From assembly GCA_964558235.1 (NCBI GenBank), contig CAZLCK010000037.1:1-15240 (forward strand): a stretch of 15,240 bases of DNA, in the 5' to 3' direction. The stretch comes from CAZLCK01 sp964558235. GTDB lineage: Bacteria > Actinomycetota > Coriobacteriia > Coriobacteriales > CADBOM01. Below are positions 1 to 8,188 of this stretch, piece by piece. Below the pieces are notes generated by a model that was given only the letters and a program-made list of their open reading frames with translations, ran no database searches and had not been told where the DNA came from. How positions within the stretch are numbered: the first letter of the stretch is position 1; every line of letters starts with the position of its first letter. A program made the translations under genes and the position numbers.

Positions 1-1321
1 TATCTCTTCCGTGGCATATGCTTTGAAGGCTCCCATATTCTTTTGTGATTCTACTTTGACACTTCCATCTGCTCAGCGCCAAGCTTTAGAGAAAACAACT
101 ACGCTGAAAAATGTAATTGTTACCGGCAGCACGAAAGTTGTATCTGCAAGCACAAAAACTTATCTGGATCAATTGACTACATCTCGTAGTGGAACAGCGG
201 TGAGGCTTGGGGGAGCTGATCGTTATGCCACCAATACTGCTATTGCTGAATATGCAGTTAAAAATTTAGGTTTCACATGGGATGGCGTCGCTTTTGCATC
301 TGGCCAAGCTCCATATGACGCTTTAGGTGGTTCTGCGGTTCAAGGCAAAGAGAAATCAGTGATACTCTTGGCAGACAGTGTCAACTCCGACTCTGTCTAT
401 ATCATTGCTGATAATGGCGGAACTGATGAAGTTGATACCTTGAAATTCTTCGGCAGTTCTGTGGTCGTTCCTTACAATGTTCGATCTAAGATATGTTTGA
501 ATCTTGGTTTTTCTTACTACGCGAATACTACCTCGACACAGTATGCGATTACCCGGAGCAAGATGGCCGATCTTCAGGTCGCTCGTGGAGAAAGTCAGAC
601 ATGGACTGCTTTCTATAACGCACTCGATCCTGATCAGCACGAATATGGGACATCGGCGTTTTTTCAATTTGCTGAACTAGATGATGGATACTCTGGAATT
701 ACTGCTTCTGTTATGAATAGTTTTGTAGCTAGTAATTGTTCGTACTCTGAATCAAGTTATGACCGTACAAGTAATTTAAGGAATCAAGGTTCTGCATTCG
801 TGTCTGCCTCAAAAGCAACTGGAATCAATGAAGTATATCTGCTTGCCCATGCTATTTGGGAAAGCGGTTGGGGATGCTCAGAGCTTGCTGGAGGGTGGAC
901 TCCAACTGAAAATGGCGAGGTAATAGTTAATGGAGTGAGCTACAAATATTATGCAGGAACGACATACTATAATTTCTATGGTATCGGTGCCGTTGATAGC
1001 AACGCATTGTCTGGCGGACGTGCAATGGCTGTAAAGGAAGGCTGGACTACTCCTGAAAGGGCTATTCTGGGTGCGGCTCAGTGGATTTCTGATAACTATA
1101 TCAACAGAGGAGATCCAGGCGATCAAAACACGCTCTATCTTATGAAATGGGATATTCCTGGAGCTGTGAGTACGGGAAGTGCGTGGCATGAGTATTGCAC
1201 TGGTCTCGATAGTTGGGTTCTTGGTATCTCTAAAATAATGTACAATTGCTATACAGCAGCAGGGAAGGATTTCTCGACATGTGGCCTTACCTTTAATGTT
1301 CCGGTCTACTCAGGCAGTTGA
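1..1321 (+). CDS. Cell wall-binding repeat 2 (CWB2) / GH73 endo-beta-N-acetylglucosaminidase, 5'-truncated by window edge
   Basis: Likely a surface autolysin that cleaves peptidoglycan glycan strands, held on the wall by CWB2 repeats. The frame is open from the window edge (the GTG at 11 is not preceded by a stop), so the true N-terminus lies upstream. Counting from that GTG, residues about 1-57 resemble the end of one CWB2 repeat. Residues about 64-166 form a second repeat, with the signature RLGGADRYATNTAIAEYA followed by a 'FASGQAPYDALGGSA' segment. Residues about 178-430 match the extended LytD-type GH73 domain, including HAIWESGWG with the probable catalytic Glu at 284 and an NFYGIGAVD segment. 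The gene ends just before a strong terminator hairpin and is probably the last of its transcription unit. The domain calls are by motif reading. The exact glycosidic bond specificity is inferred from the family. Confidence 0.88.
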   Translation, partial: ISSVAYALKAPIFFCDSTLTLPSAQRQALEKTTTLKNVIVTGSTKVVSASTKTYLDQLTTSRSGTAVRLGGADRYATNTAIAEYAVKNLGFTWDGVAFASGQAPYDALGGSAVQGKEKSVILLADSVNSDSVYIIADNGGTDEVDTLKFFGSSVVVPYNVRSKICLNLGFSYYANTTSTQYAITRSKMADLQVARGESQTWTAFYNALDPDQHEYGTSAFFQFAELDDGYSGITASVMNSFVASNCSYSESSYDRTSNLRNQGSAFVSASKATGINEVYLLAHAIWESGWGCSELAGGWTPTENGEVIVNGVSYKYYAGTTYYNFYGIGAVDSNALSGGRAMAVKEGWTTPERAILGAAQWISDNYINRGDPGDQNTLYLMKWDIPGAVSTGSAWHEYCTGLDSWVLGISKIMYNCYTAAGKDFSTCGLTFNVPVYSGS

Positions 1322-1352
1322 GTTGGTTGATAGTGACATATGATATTTCGAG

Positions 1353-1386
1353 AGGGGTTCGGTTATACCGAACCCCTTGTTGTGAA
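1353..1386 (+). terminator. Rho-independent terminator of the CWB2/GH73 gene
   Basis: A perfect 10-bp stem AGGGGTTCGG / CCGAACCCCT encloses the 5-nt loop TTATA, followed by TTGTTGTG. It starts 32 bases after the stop codon. The trailing T-run is poor, but the stem is GC-rich and strong, and nearly symmetrical, so it may act in both directions. Confidence 0.8.
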
Positions 1387-1405
1387 GGCTGTCGTAAAAT
1401 CCCCT

Positions 1406-1464
1406 GTCTTTAGTCTTTAGTCTTTAGTCTTTAGTCTTTAGTCTTTAGTCTTTAGTCTTTAGTC
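1406..1464. repeat. Tandem heptanucleotide repeat, 8 x GTCTTTA plus a partial copy
   Basis: Eight uninterrupted identical copies of GTCTTTA run from 1406 to 1461, followed by GTC at 1462-1464. The array lies between the terminator at 1353 and the GTG start of the acyltransferase gene at 1499, about 35 bases upstream of that start. Identical short tandem units are prone to slipped-strand length change. Because an in-frame TAA sits directly before the GTG start (1496-1498), a change in copy number cannot alter the reading frame. It could change promoter geometry or leader length. No clear promoter was seen elsewhere in this gap. Confidence 0.95.
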
Positions 1465-1498
1465 GTGGGGTGGGTCAAGAAGTAGGACGATTCTATAA

Positions 1499-2584
1499 GT
1501 GAAAGAGAAGCTAGTTACATCTATTGATTTTCCTGAACAAGGAACTCATCTTGTCTATCTTGACTATTTGAAAATTATTGCGGCGTTTGCTGTAGTGATG
1601 ACGCATATAGCTTCGATAGGGTGGCAGGCGCTTCCTGTTCAGGATGGGCAGTGGTTCATTACGAGCGTTTATGAGATTGCAACACGTTTTTGCGTGCCAA
1701 TTTTTTTCCTCTGTTCAGGGGCTATTCTTCTCAATCCTAATAAGATCATTTCTACTTCGCGTTTAATTCGCCGCTACATTATCAAAACAGTTTGCATTGC
1801 GATAGGAGTATCTGTTCTCTATGTAGGCTGTGAATGCGTATTTGCTGGCTGGATGGGATTTCGGGCGTTTTTCTCTTCGGTTGCAAGTGGACCGTATTTC
1901 ATATGGTATCTATGGGCTTTAGTTTGCCTCTATATTCTTACTCCATTTCTCAAAAAACTTGTCGAAGACCAGAGGATGTTGACCGGGCTAATCTTAGTGT
2001 TCCTATTTTTTGTTATAGGAAAAAGTACGGCCAATACAATGTTTCCTGGCAGTCCTTTTACTTTATGGATGAACGAGTTTTTGCTGTTCAGCGATGAAGC
2101 GGAGGGCATCTTTTATTATCTGCTTGGTGCTTGGCTAGTATCTCATAAATTTTCGCGTTCGCTAAGTTTTGTAATCTATATTGCAGGTGCAATTTGCTTA
2201 GTGCTTGCTATTGTTTTTAACTATCAATATTCGCTGATAAATGGGTGGGATCTGTATTATGTCAACCGTGGAAATATCCTCATCGCCATTTTTTCTGTTG
2301 CTGTGTTCGAGCTTTTTAGGCAGGTGTTCAGTGAGAGCAGGATAGGCAAATTGGGGAGTTGGATTGTTTCTTGCGGTTTGATGATCTATCTTATCCATCC
2401 ATTTTTTAGACTCTTGTTCGAGTCTGTTGATCAATTTTCGCCTTTGATTTCGCTTCTATACACAAATGCTTTGGTGGGTGTTCCTGTCGTTTCAGCTTTG
2501 GTATATGTGCTATCTTTAGCTTCTGCCTCTATTATTAAACGCTCTGGTTTGATATTTAGAAAAAGTATTGTTAATAAGTCATAA
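1499..2584 (+). CDS. Acyltransferase 3 family integral membrane protein
   Basis: Probable membrane O-acyltransferase (acyltransferase 3 / OatA N-terminal-like family) that transfers acetyl or other acyl groups to extracytoplasmic sugars, such as wall polysaccharide, peptidoglycan or exopolysaccharide. The 361-residue protein opens with YLDYLKIIAAFAVVMTHIA (about residues 21-39), the typical family start with the conserved His at the end of the first helix. About ten hydrophobic segments follow and fill the protein. There is no C-terminal SGNH esterase domain, so it is a single-domain member. The GTG start at 1499 is favoured because TAA directly precedes it in frame. A weak AGGA lies 11 bases upstream. 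The heptamer array in its leader suggests variable expression. The acceptor cannot be read from sequence. The neighbouring autolysin makes a cell-envelope substrate plausible. Confidence 0.85.
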   Translation: MKEKLVTSIDFPEQGTHLVYLDYLKIIAAFAVVMTHIASIGWQALPVQDGQWFITSVYEIATRFCVPIFFLCSGAILLNPNKIISTSRLIRRYIIKTVCIAIGVSVLYVGCECVFAGWMGFRAFFSSVASGPYFIWYLWALVCLYILTPFLKKLVEDQRMLTGLILVFLFFVIGKSTANTMFPGSPFTLWMNEFLLFSDEAEGIFYYLLGAWLVSHKFSRSLSFVIYIAGAICLVLAIVFNYQYSLINGWDLYYVNRGNILIAIFSVAVFELFRQVFSESRIGKLGSWIVSCGLMIYLIHPFFRLLFESVDQFSPLISLLYTNALVGVPVVSALVYVLSLASASIIKRSGLIFRKSIVNKS

Positions 2585-2603
2585 CTTTTTTAAGCGAAAC
2601 TTT

Positions 2604-3293
2604 TTAAGAGTCTATCCTAATATGAGCTTTTAACTCGTTTAAAAGAATATCTCCCATGTTTGCAACATCTTCTGCTGTAAAAGCAAAAACGATATTGTCG
2701 CTAAACAAAATCTGTGTTGATGGTGGGAATTCCTCGTCAGCATCCCAATAAGAAAGCCTAACCCAAATTTTCTCGACAACTTCGAAATCAAAACATGCAT
2801 CACTAGAAGCTTTGCCATCTTTTACAGCTATCGCTCCCGCGGCGATAGCGCTCTTAGCAAATTGTTCAGAATTTTTGAACATAAATGCAAAGCGCTTTAA
2901 GCATCTGCCTTCAAATGGTTTTATATAGGATTGACCCCAGGGAATATCAGAGTATGTAATAAATTTATTGCTCGATGGAACAAGTTTGCCTTCTAGGAGT
3001 AATCTTCCAAGAAGAATTCGTAGATTAGCAGGAACATCTTGTTCGACATAAGATGCACCATCAACAAACTTAGCCTTCATGCTTGGCCAATAGACATACA
3101 CATCCCGATTTAATGCACGCAACTTAAAAGCTTGCAATACCTCATCATATTGAACTCCACAGCGAGCAGATAAAATCAGTGGATCGCTCGCAGCAAATTG
3201 TTCTGCATATATTTCTGTAGGTCTATCAATCTTATTATTTGCATATTTTGCGATATTTGAAGCTCTGTCCATACACTTAAAACCTGCCCACAC
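2604..3293 (-). CDS. DUF3786 domain-containing protein
   Basis: The biochemical role is unknown. Its 229 residues carry what I recognise as the DUF3786 pattern: an IPWGQSYIKPFEGRCLKRF-type block at about 117-135, then LSYWDADEEFPPSTQILFSD at about 180-199, then a helical C-terminus. There is no signal peptide or membrane segment, so it is likely cytosolic. The gene begins 70 bases after the corrinoid activator gene acsV on the same strand, with no terminator between them, so co-transcription is likely. Members of this family often sit near corrinoid proteins in strict anaerobes (from memory), which suggests a helper role in corrinoid or CODH/ACS metabolism. The first possible start is GTG at 3293. 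An ATG at 3272 (222 residues) is an alternative, and neither has a strong ribosome binding site. Confidence 0.75.
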   Translation of the reverse strand: MWAGFKCMDRASNIAKYANNKIDRPTEIYAEQFAASDPLILSARCGVQYDEVLQAFKLRALNRDVYVYWPSMKAKFVDGASYVEQDVPANLRILLGRLLLEGKLVPSSNKFITYSDIPWGQSYIKPFEGRCLKRFAFMFKNSEQFAKSAIAAGAIAVKDGKASSDACFDFEVVEKIWVRLSYWDADEEFPPSTQILFSDNIVFAFTAEDVANMGDILLNELKAHIRIDS

Positions 3294-3363
3294 AAACTCT
3301 TTAAATCGTCACTTAGATACTACTAAAGAACGCTTTGCAAATGCTGTTTAGCTTTATTGAACG

Positions 3364-5034
3364 CTATTCAAATAGCGATGCATTCGTATGAGGGATAAAG
3401 CATGCGGCAACAAACTCATCCATATAGCCCGGATGGGTCGAAAGCTCAATGTAGGTCATATTTCTTCCGAGATCGTAGACCTTTTCTTCAGCCTCAGATG
3501 ACATCAATATTGCACATGCACCAGTCAAACTACTGTTGCCGATATACTCATAGGCTTTCACAGGGAGTTTTGGAAGCATGCCGATAGAGATTGCATTTTC
3601 AACATTGATGCCGTTTCCAATTCCACCAGCAATCATGACGCGCTCAATAATTTCAACAGGCATTTCGAGCGAATTTAGCATTGAAATAATTGCTGAAAAA
3701 ATCGACCCCTTTGCTCGAATAAAATTGTCGAGATCGGTCTCATTAATGATGACGTCAGCTCCTGTAGCGCTTTCATCGGCAAAAGCGATAATGTATTCTC
3801 CACCAAATTCATCTTTACGAATGCGTTTACCCTCTTTGATGAACTTGCCCTTAGGGCTGATAATTCCGGCTTTGTAAAGGCTTGCAACAATGTCAATCAA
3901 ACCAGATCCGCAAAGTCCAGCTGGAGCATCATCACCAATAGTTGTAAACGTTGGTTCCATAGTTTCAGGATCGATCGAGCACGAATCAATAGCGCCGGTT
4001 GTTGCTCTCATTCCGCATGTGATATCGCCTCCCTCAAATGCAGGTCCAGCAGAACATGCACAGCAAAGCATAAAGTCGCCGTTGCCAAAGACTATCTCTC
4101 CGTTAGTTCCGAGATCGATAAATAATGTCATCTGTTCAGAATTCCAAAGCATGCTCGCTAAAACGCCCGCCGTTATGTCGCCACCAACATAGCTGCCAAC
4201 ATTTGGAGCAAAAATTACGGGCGCATCTTCAGCGAATGGAAGACCGAGTTCAGCTGCAGTCTTACCGTGAAGCTCTAAAAATTCTGGAACAAATGGTTCT
4301 AGACGAATGCTCTCGGCGTCTGCACCTACAAAGAGATGCTCCATAGTAGTATTTCCCGCAATAGAGGCACACGTTATCTCAGAAGGCTCTATACCCGCTT
4401 GATCGCAAAGCTTATCAATGATAGGTAGCAGAGTCTCTTCACGAACAGCGTGCTGTAGGCGTTCAACACCACCAGGTCTAGACTGGTTGATAATGCGGTT
4501 GATGACATCGGCTCCATAGCGAATCTGACAATTCCCTAGACTTGCTTTTCCTAGGATCTCGCCGGTGTCTATGTCGATCAGCGCAGCTGCAACGGTAGTA
4601 GTTCCAATATCTATAGCAACACCTAGACCGCCTTGAGTTCTGCCGCGTGAAATTTCTGTCGAAAATATGGCTTCAATCTCATCGGAGTAGCGCTTAAGCT
4701 CTTCGGGTGTTGAGAAGTCTGCTGTTTGAATACCGCTTTTAAAACTTGACGAAGATGGTGGAAGCCAAAAGGTAGCATCTCCAATTACCTCTGATTGACA
4801 TACTAGCCTCCATCCCTCTTGATAATCTTCATCTGAAAGATGGATATTTTTGGTATATTCAACTGCTCCAGAGATTAATCTAGCGCGGCATTTTCCACAT
4901 GTCCCAGCACCACCGCAGGGCGCATCGATTGCAATACCGGCTGACTGCGCTATCTCTAAAACATTGTCCCCAGTAGTAGCTGTGACCTTGCGGTCGTTTT
5001 CACCATCAGTTTTAAAAATTAATGTGAATGCCAT
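3364..5034 (-). CDS. acsV: Reductive activator of corrinoid iron-sulfur protein (RACo, AcsV; DUF4445 family)
   Basis: ATP-dependent activator that reduces the inactive Co(II) state of the corrinoid iron-sulfur protein AcsCD back to Co(I). The N-terminal plant-type [2Fe-2S] ferredoxin domain shows the ligand pattern C40-x5-C46-x2-C49 ... C79. After a linker, an ASKHA-type ATPase fold begins with VAIDIGTTTVAAALID (about 139-154). It continues with LFIDLGTNGEIVFG (304-317), a Cys-rich segment around 324-327, AGLCGSGLIDI and AGGIGNG (469-475). The length of 556 is somewhat short beside the roughly 630 residues I recall for characterised RACo, the N-terminus being intact. An AGGGG ribosome binding site lies 5 bases before the ATG. 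It follows acsB but is separated from it by a terminator-like hairpin, so it may have its own promoter or depend on read-through. Confidence 0.92.
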   Translation of the reverse strand: MAFTLIFKTDGENDRKVTATTGDNVLEIAQSAGIAIDAPCGGAGTCGKCRARLISGAVEYTKNIHLSDEDYQEGWRLVCQSEVIGDATFWLPPSSSSFKSGIQTADFSTPEELKRYSDEIEAIFSTEISRGRTQGGLGVAIDIGTTTVAAALIDIDTGEILGKASLGNCQIRYGADVINRIINQSRPGGVERLQHAVREETLLPIIDKLCDQAGIEPSEITCASIAGNTTMEHLFVGADAESIRLEPFVPEFLELHGKTAAELGLPFAEDAPVIFAPNVGSYVGGDITAGVLASMLWNSEQMTLFIDLGTNGEIVFGNGDFMLCCACSAGPAFEGGDITCGMRATTGAIDSCSIDPETMEPTFTTIGDDAPAGLCGSGLIDIVASLYKAGIISPKGKFIKEGKRIRKDEFGGEYIIAFADESATGADVIINETDLDNFIRAKGSIFSAIISMLNSLEMPVEIIERVMIAGGIGNGINVENAISIGMLPKLPVKAYEYIGNSSLTGACAILMSSEAEEKVYDLGRNMTYIELSTHPGYMDEFVAACFIPHTNASLFE

Positions 5035-5129
5035 CTTAACCCCTGTTGATAAAACTTTTTAACACCTTTTGTTTATCTGAAGTCGATCGAGTAGGAGGCG
5101 TCTTTATTAGTTACCACGGCTCAGCGTCT

Positions 5130-5166
5130 AAAAAGGGCACGGACATCCATCTTAGATGCCGCGCCC
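5130..5166 (-). terminator. Rho-independent terminator downstream of acsB
   Basis: Read on the minus strand, GGGCGCGGCATC pairs with GATGTCCGTGCCC (about 12 bp, one G-T pair and one bulged T) around a short loop, followed by TTTTT at 5134-5130. It lies about 55 bases after the acsB stop codon and about 95 bases before the acsV start, splitting the cluster into two units or reducing acsV expression relative to the acs structural genes. Confidence 0.82.
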
Positions 5167-5180
5167 TAGTGCGCCCTAGT
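5161..5180. repeat. Direct repeat, 2 x GCGCCCTAGT
   Basis: Two identical adjacent 10-base units. The inner copy supplies part of one arm of the acsB terminator. The outer copy provides a second GGGCGC (minus strand) that could pair with the same GTGCCC arm. It looks like a local duplication. Confidence 0.85.
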
Positions 5181-5221
5181 AGTTAGTTGACGATTCGAGC
5201 TCAAAAAGGACGCAATTTAAA

Positions 5222-7363
5222 TTACATAATTGGATCCATTGCAAGTGCAGGATGGTTCTTCTCTTCAAGGAATGCTAATACGCCCTCAGAGTCGGTGGCG
5301 ATTGTCTCATCACAGATCATATCTGTGAAGTTATCGATACCATAAGCATCCTTTGCGCACTTGTTAAGCTTGTCAGCAACGGAATCTTTGAGCTCCTTTG
5401 GCATCCAGACGATACGTTGATTACCGCCTTCAGCGCTGATGAACTTATGAGATGCAATGAAGTTGCGACCATGTCCCATAAATCCTGGAGTCTGAACACC
5501 GCCACCAGTCATCGAAGCAAGCTCGCCAAAGGTCATGCCCGTTGGTGTCATGCCTGCATACTCGCGGTTAACAACGACTACGCCGTTGGCCTCTGGCATA
5601 ATTCCGCAGATGCACTCAAAGCAACCGCAGCTTGTCATTGGATCTTCAAGTAGTGAGTAGAGGGTAACGCTTTCTACCGCACCATGAGTTGCCTCTTTTA
5701 CGATCTCGTTAACCTTCTCATAAGAGCCAAGGCGCTCATCAATGAGTCCCTCTTTTGGAATTGGTTGGCTTGGACCAGCATCGGAGAGCTCCTTGGTAGC
5801 CTTAGCATCTAGCCAAGAAACAGCACCGCAAAGTCCTAGACGTTCTGGGGTGATAACACAGCAGTGTGAAGGAGCGAAGCTCTGGCACAAAATACATGTG
5901 TAATAAGCATCAACGCTGTCGTCGGTAAGTGAGGCAACGCGCTCGTCGCGCTCGTTATAGCGTGGAGTTGCAATATTATTTAGGAAGTCTTGAACCTTAT
6001 CTTTATCGGTAATGTAGGTTAGTTCGACCTTATCTACAACCTCACCAAAGTCGGTCATAATCATCGAGATCAAAACCTTGCCTAGATCCTCAAGACGAAG
6101 CCCTGCATCCCAGCTGTTCTTGCTGATGCGGATACGGAATAGATTGCGCTGACCGGTATGCATAACACCTTCGATATAGTTGATCCAGGTGTGTATCTTA
6201 CGCTCAATAACAGCTTCGAAATCCTTTTGCATCTTTGCGCCGTAGACCTTAACGTTGGTCGCTAAAGGCATACGAATTAGCTCCTCAGATGATTCAGGAA
6301 CTGCTGGACCATCGATCTTAACAACTCCATCTTCGATCTCGTTTGGATCTTCAACCATAGTGACTAGTTCAACAGTTGGGTTATGGTCGGAGTCAAACTC
6401 GACATAGGTCTCTTTTTTGCGGATGATCTCGCCTTCAAATGCTGCAGCAAATGAAACAGGGAGCTCAACAGCAGCGGCCTTGACCTTGATATTACGAAGT
6501 GCATAAGACTTCTTTGCGGTCTCAGAGTGATCAGCGCAGGACTCCAAGGCACCTGGAACTTGGTTGTCTCCTAGATCTATGTCGACGATAACTGGGAAGC
6601 CAAGTGCTATAGCGCCAGCGCCGGCAGAAACCTCAACGGCTCCAATCTCGCCAAATGTGTTGACGAATGCTGGGACACGTTCCTTTGTGTACTCAAGAAG
6701 GCCAGCAAGATTGCCTGGTTCCAAAGCGCCAAAGATTAGTGCTGCGCGGATTGCAACGGTGACAACATGGGTTACCGATGTGACATCGTGCCCCAGAGGA
6801 ACAACACGGTAGTCAAGACCCATCTTGACGCCTGCCTCAGCGAGCTGATCGATGCAGTTTCCAACTAGGAAAGTCAAAACGCCCTTGGATTGATAGTCCT
6901 TTACAACGGCTGCCATTCCCTCGACATCGTCACTTGAACCCAAAACAACAGCAACGCCTGGGATGTCGCCAGTTACTAGAGGAACACCCAAAGAGCGGAT
7001 AATTGGGTCTGGAACAAATCCAATTCCACCTTCATTCTCATATGGATTTGCTCCCCCGACATACTTTAGGGCCTCAATGATCTCTGCACCGACAGCGGTT
7101 GCGAGACCAGCATTAAGTGCTGCGCCAAGATCTTCCTCATGGGTAACGAGACTCTTCATAACGTCTACGCAGGCAGGTAGATCACCAAGTTTAGCAACCT
7201 TTACACCAGTTGCAGCGTAAATTGTTGGTAGAAAGTATGCAGTATCAGGAAATGCAACCTTTTCATCAGCTCCATGAGCAGCGATGGCATCATTTACCGC
7301 ACCCTCAGTTAGGCCGATAACTGCATCAGATCCACCATAGATTAGATCAGTTAATGCACTCAT
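5222..7363 (-). CDS. acsB: Acetyl-CoA synthase (CODH/ACS complex alpha/beta subunit)
   Basis: Central enzyme of the Wood-Ljungdahl pathway. It condenses CO, the methyl group from AcsCD and CoA into acetyl-CoA on a Ni-Ni-[4Fe-4S] A-cluster, and is reversible. The 713-residue length matches full bacterial AcsB, including the N-terminal domain that docks on CO dehydrogenase (archaeal forms lack it). A-cluster ligands are all present: C490, C493, C502, C512 and the CGC motif at 579-581. These correspond with a constant offset of 16 to Moorella C506, C509, C518, C528, C595 and C597. The motif CILCQSFAPSHCCVITPERL is diagnostic, and F496 matches the Phe near the proximal nickel. A strong AGAGGAGAG site precedes the ATG, and the gap to acsE is 20 bases. 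It is the last gene before a terminator. Confidence 0.98.
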   Translation of the reverse strand: MSALTDLIYGGSDAVIGLTEGAVNDAIAAHGADEKVAFPDTAYFLPTIYAATGVKVAKLGDLPACVDVMKSLVTHEEDLGAALNAGLATAVGAEIIEALKYVGGANPYENEGGIGFVPDPIIRSLGVPLVTGDIPGVAVVLGSSDDVEGMAAVVKDYQSKGVLTFLVGNCIDQLAEAGVKMGLDYRVVPLGHDVTSVTHVVTVAIRAALIFGALEPGNLAGLLEYTKERVPAFVNTFGEIGAVEVSAGAGAIALGFPVIVDIDLGDNQVPGALESCADHSETAKKSYALRNIKVKAAAVELPVSFAAAFEGEIIRKKETYVEFDSDHNPTVELVTMVEDPNEIEDGVVKIDGPAVPESSEELIRMPLATNVKVYGAKMQKDFEAVIERKIHTWINYIEGVMHTGQRNLFRIRISKNSWDAGLRLEDLGKVLISMIMTDFGEVVDKVELTYITDKDKVQDFLNNIATPRYNERDERVASLTDDSVDAYYTCILCQSFAPSHCCVITPERLGLCGAVSWLDAKATKELSDAGPSQPIPKEGLIDERLGSYEKVNEIVKEATHGAVESVTLYSLLEDPMTSCGCFECICGIMPEANGVVVVNREYAGMTPTGMTFGELASMTGGGVQTPGFMGHGRNFIASHKFISAEGGNQRIVWMPKELKDSVADKLNKCAKDAYGIDNFTDMICDETIATDSEGVLAFLEEKNHPALAMDPIM

Positions 7364-7383
7364 AATCTCTCCTCTACATTTGT

Positions 7384-8169
7384 TTAAATCTCTAGGTAAC
7401 TATCTGCATAAAGAACATTGTTCTTAATAACATCGCAAGACTTGATTGTTTCCATCAACCTTAGGTCGCATGGATTGACTATTGCGGAATTGAGACCCAT
7501 CTGCATTGCCATAGCTACCATTGCGGTATCCATAATCGAACGAATATCTTTTGGCATTCCATTTGAGCAATTGGATAGTCCGCCTGTGGTGTTAAATCCC
7601 ATATCGCGAAGCTGACCAATGAAATCAAGAACATCAACCTGCTTTTCTTGCATGCCCTTAATAACCAAAAACAGTGGGTCGAACCACATATCCTCGGGAT
7701 CCATGCCATGCTCCATGCCGCGCTCGAGCATCTCCTGACAATACATCATGCGCTCGTCGTTATCTGCTGGAACACCAGACTTTGAGCATAAGGCGATAAT
7801 GATTGCATCATTTGCAGCGGCCAAGTCGATATTCTCAATACGGTCGCCAGCATCAGCAGAGTTGATGATTGGTTTACCCTTGGAGCGGTTGTAAACAGAG
7901 ATTCCGGCTTCAATTGCCTTTTTGTTGGCAGTGTCGAGCGACAAAGGAACATTATCGAAGTTCTCCTGAAGCAGCTGAACTACCCACTTCATGAGTTCTT
8001 CACCATTGTCCTCTGCTGGACCGATATTTACATCAAGATAGTTTGCTCCAGCGTCGAGCTGCTCTTTAGCGCGCGCAATAATTGGATCTGGATTCATATT
8101 CTCCATAGCCTCACGGATGGTAGGAGAGATGCAGTGGATACGCTCGCCAATAATGGTAAACTTGCCCAT
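7384..8169 (-). CDS. acsE: 5-methyltetrahydrofolate:corrinoid iron-sulfur protein methyltransferase
   Basis: Transfers the methyl group from 5-methyltetrahydrofolate to the Co(I) corrinoid of AcsCD, linking the folate branch to acetyl-CoA synthesis. The 261 residues equal the family length (Moorella AcsE about 262) and cover the single pterin-binding TIM barrel. Visible landmarks are the start FTIIGERIH, LDVNIGP (45-51), PLSLDT with D79, the IINS strand (N103), WFDPL with D164, and TGGLSNCSNG (195-204), which holds the pterin-contacting Asn. Cytosolic, with no signal peptide. A ribosome binding site AAAGGA lies about 8 bases before the ATG. It sits 19 bases after acsC and 20 before acsB, within one operon. 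Confidence 0.97.
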   Translation of the reverse strand: MGKFTIIGERIHCISPTIREAMENMNPDPIIARAKEQLDAGANYLDVNIGPAEDNGEELMKWVVQLLQENFDNVPLSLDTANKKAIEAGISVYNRSKGKPIINSADAGDRIENIDLAAANDAIIIALCSKSGVPADNDERMMYCQEMLERGMEHGMDPEDMWFDPLFLVIKGMQEKQVDVLDFIGQLRDMGFNTTGGLSNCSNGMPKDIRSIMDTAMVAMAMQMGLNSAIVNPCDLRLMETIKSCDVIKNNVLYADSYLEI

Positions 8170-8188
8170 CTTTTTGTCCTTTCTAAGG

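Noticed and set aside
356..1189. Minus-strand frames of 103 codons opposite the CWB2/GH73 gene
   Set aside because: Antisense to a gene with conserved catalytic and repeat motifs; no own signal.
1406..1464. Heptamer array considered as a CRISPR array or a coding repeat
   Set aside because: The units are 7 bases long with no spacers, and TAG recurs in every frame within three units, so it is neither a CRISPR array nor coding.
2581..2610. CTTTTTTAAG / CTTTTTAAG pair between the convergent acyltransferase and DUF3786 genes as a terminator
   Set aside because: It is a direct repeat of AT-rich sequence without a GC stem.
3402..7220. Plus-strand open frames of 60-100 codons opposite acsV and acsB
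   Set aside because: They lie antisense to strongly conserved genes, encode Ser/Pro/Arg-rich sequences typical of shadow frames, and lack ribosome binding sites or known motifs.
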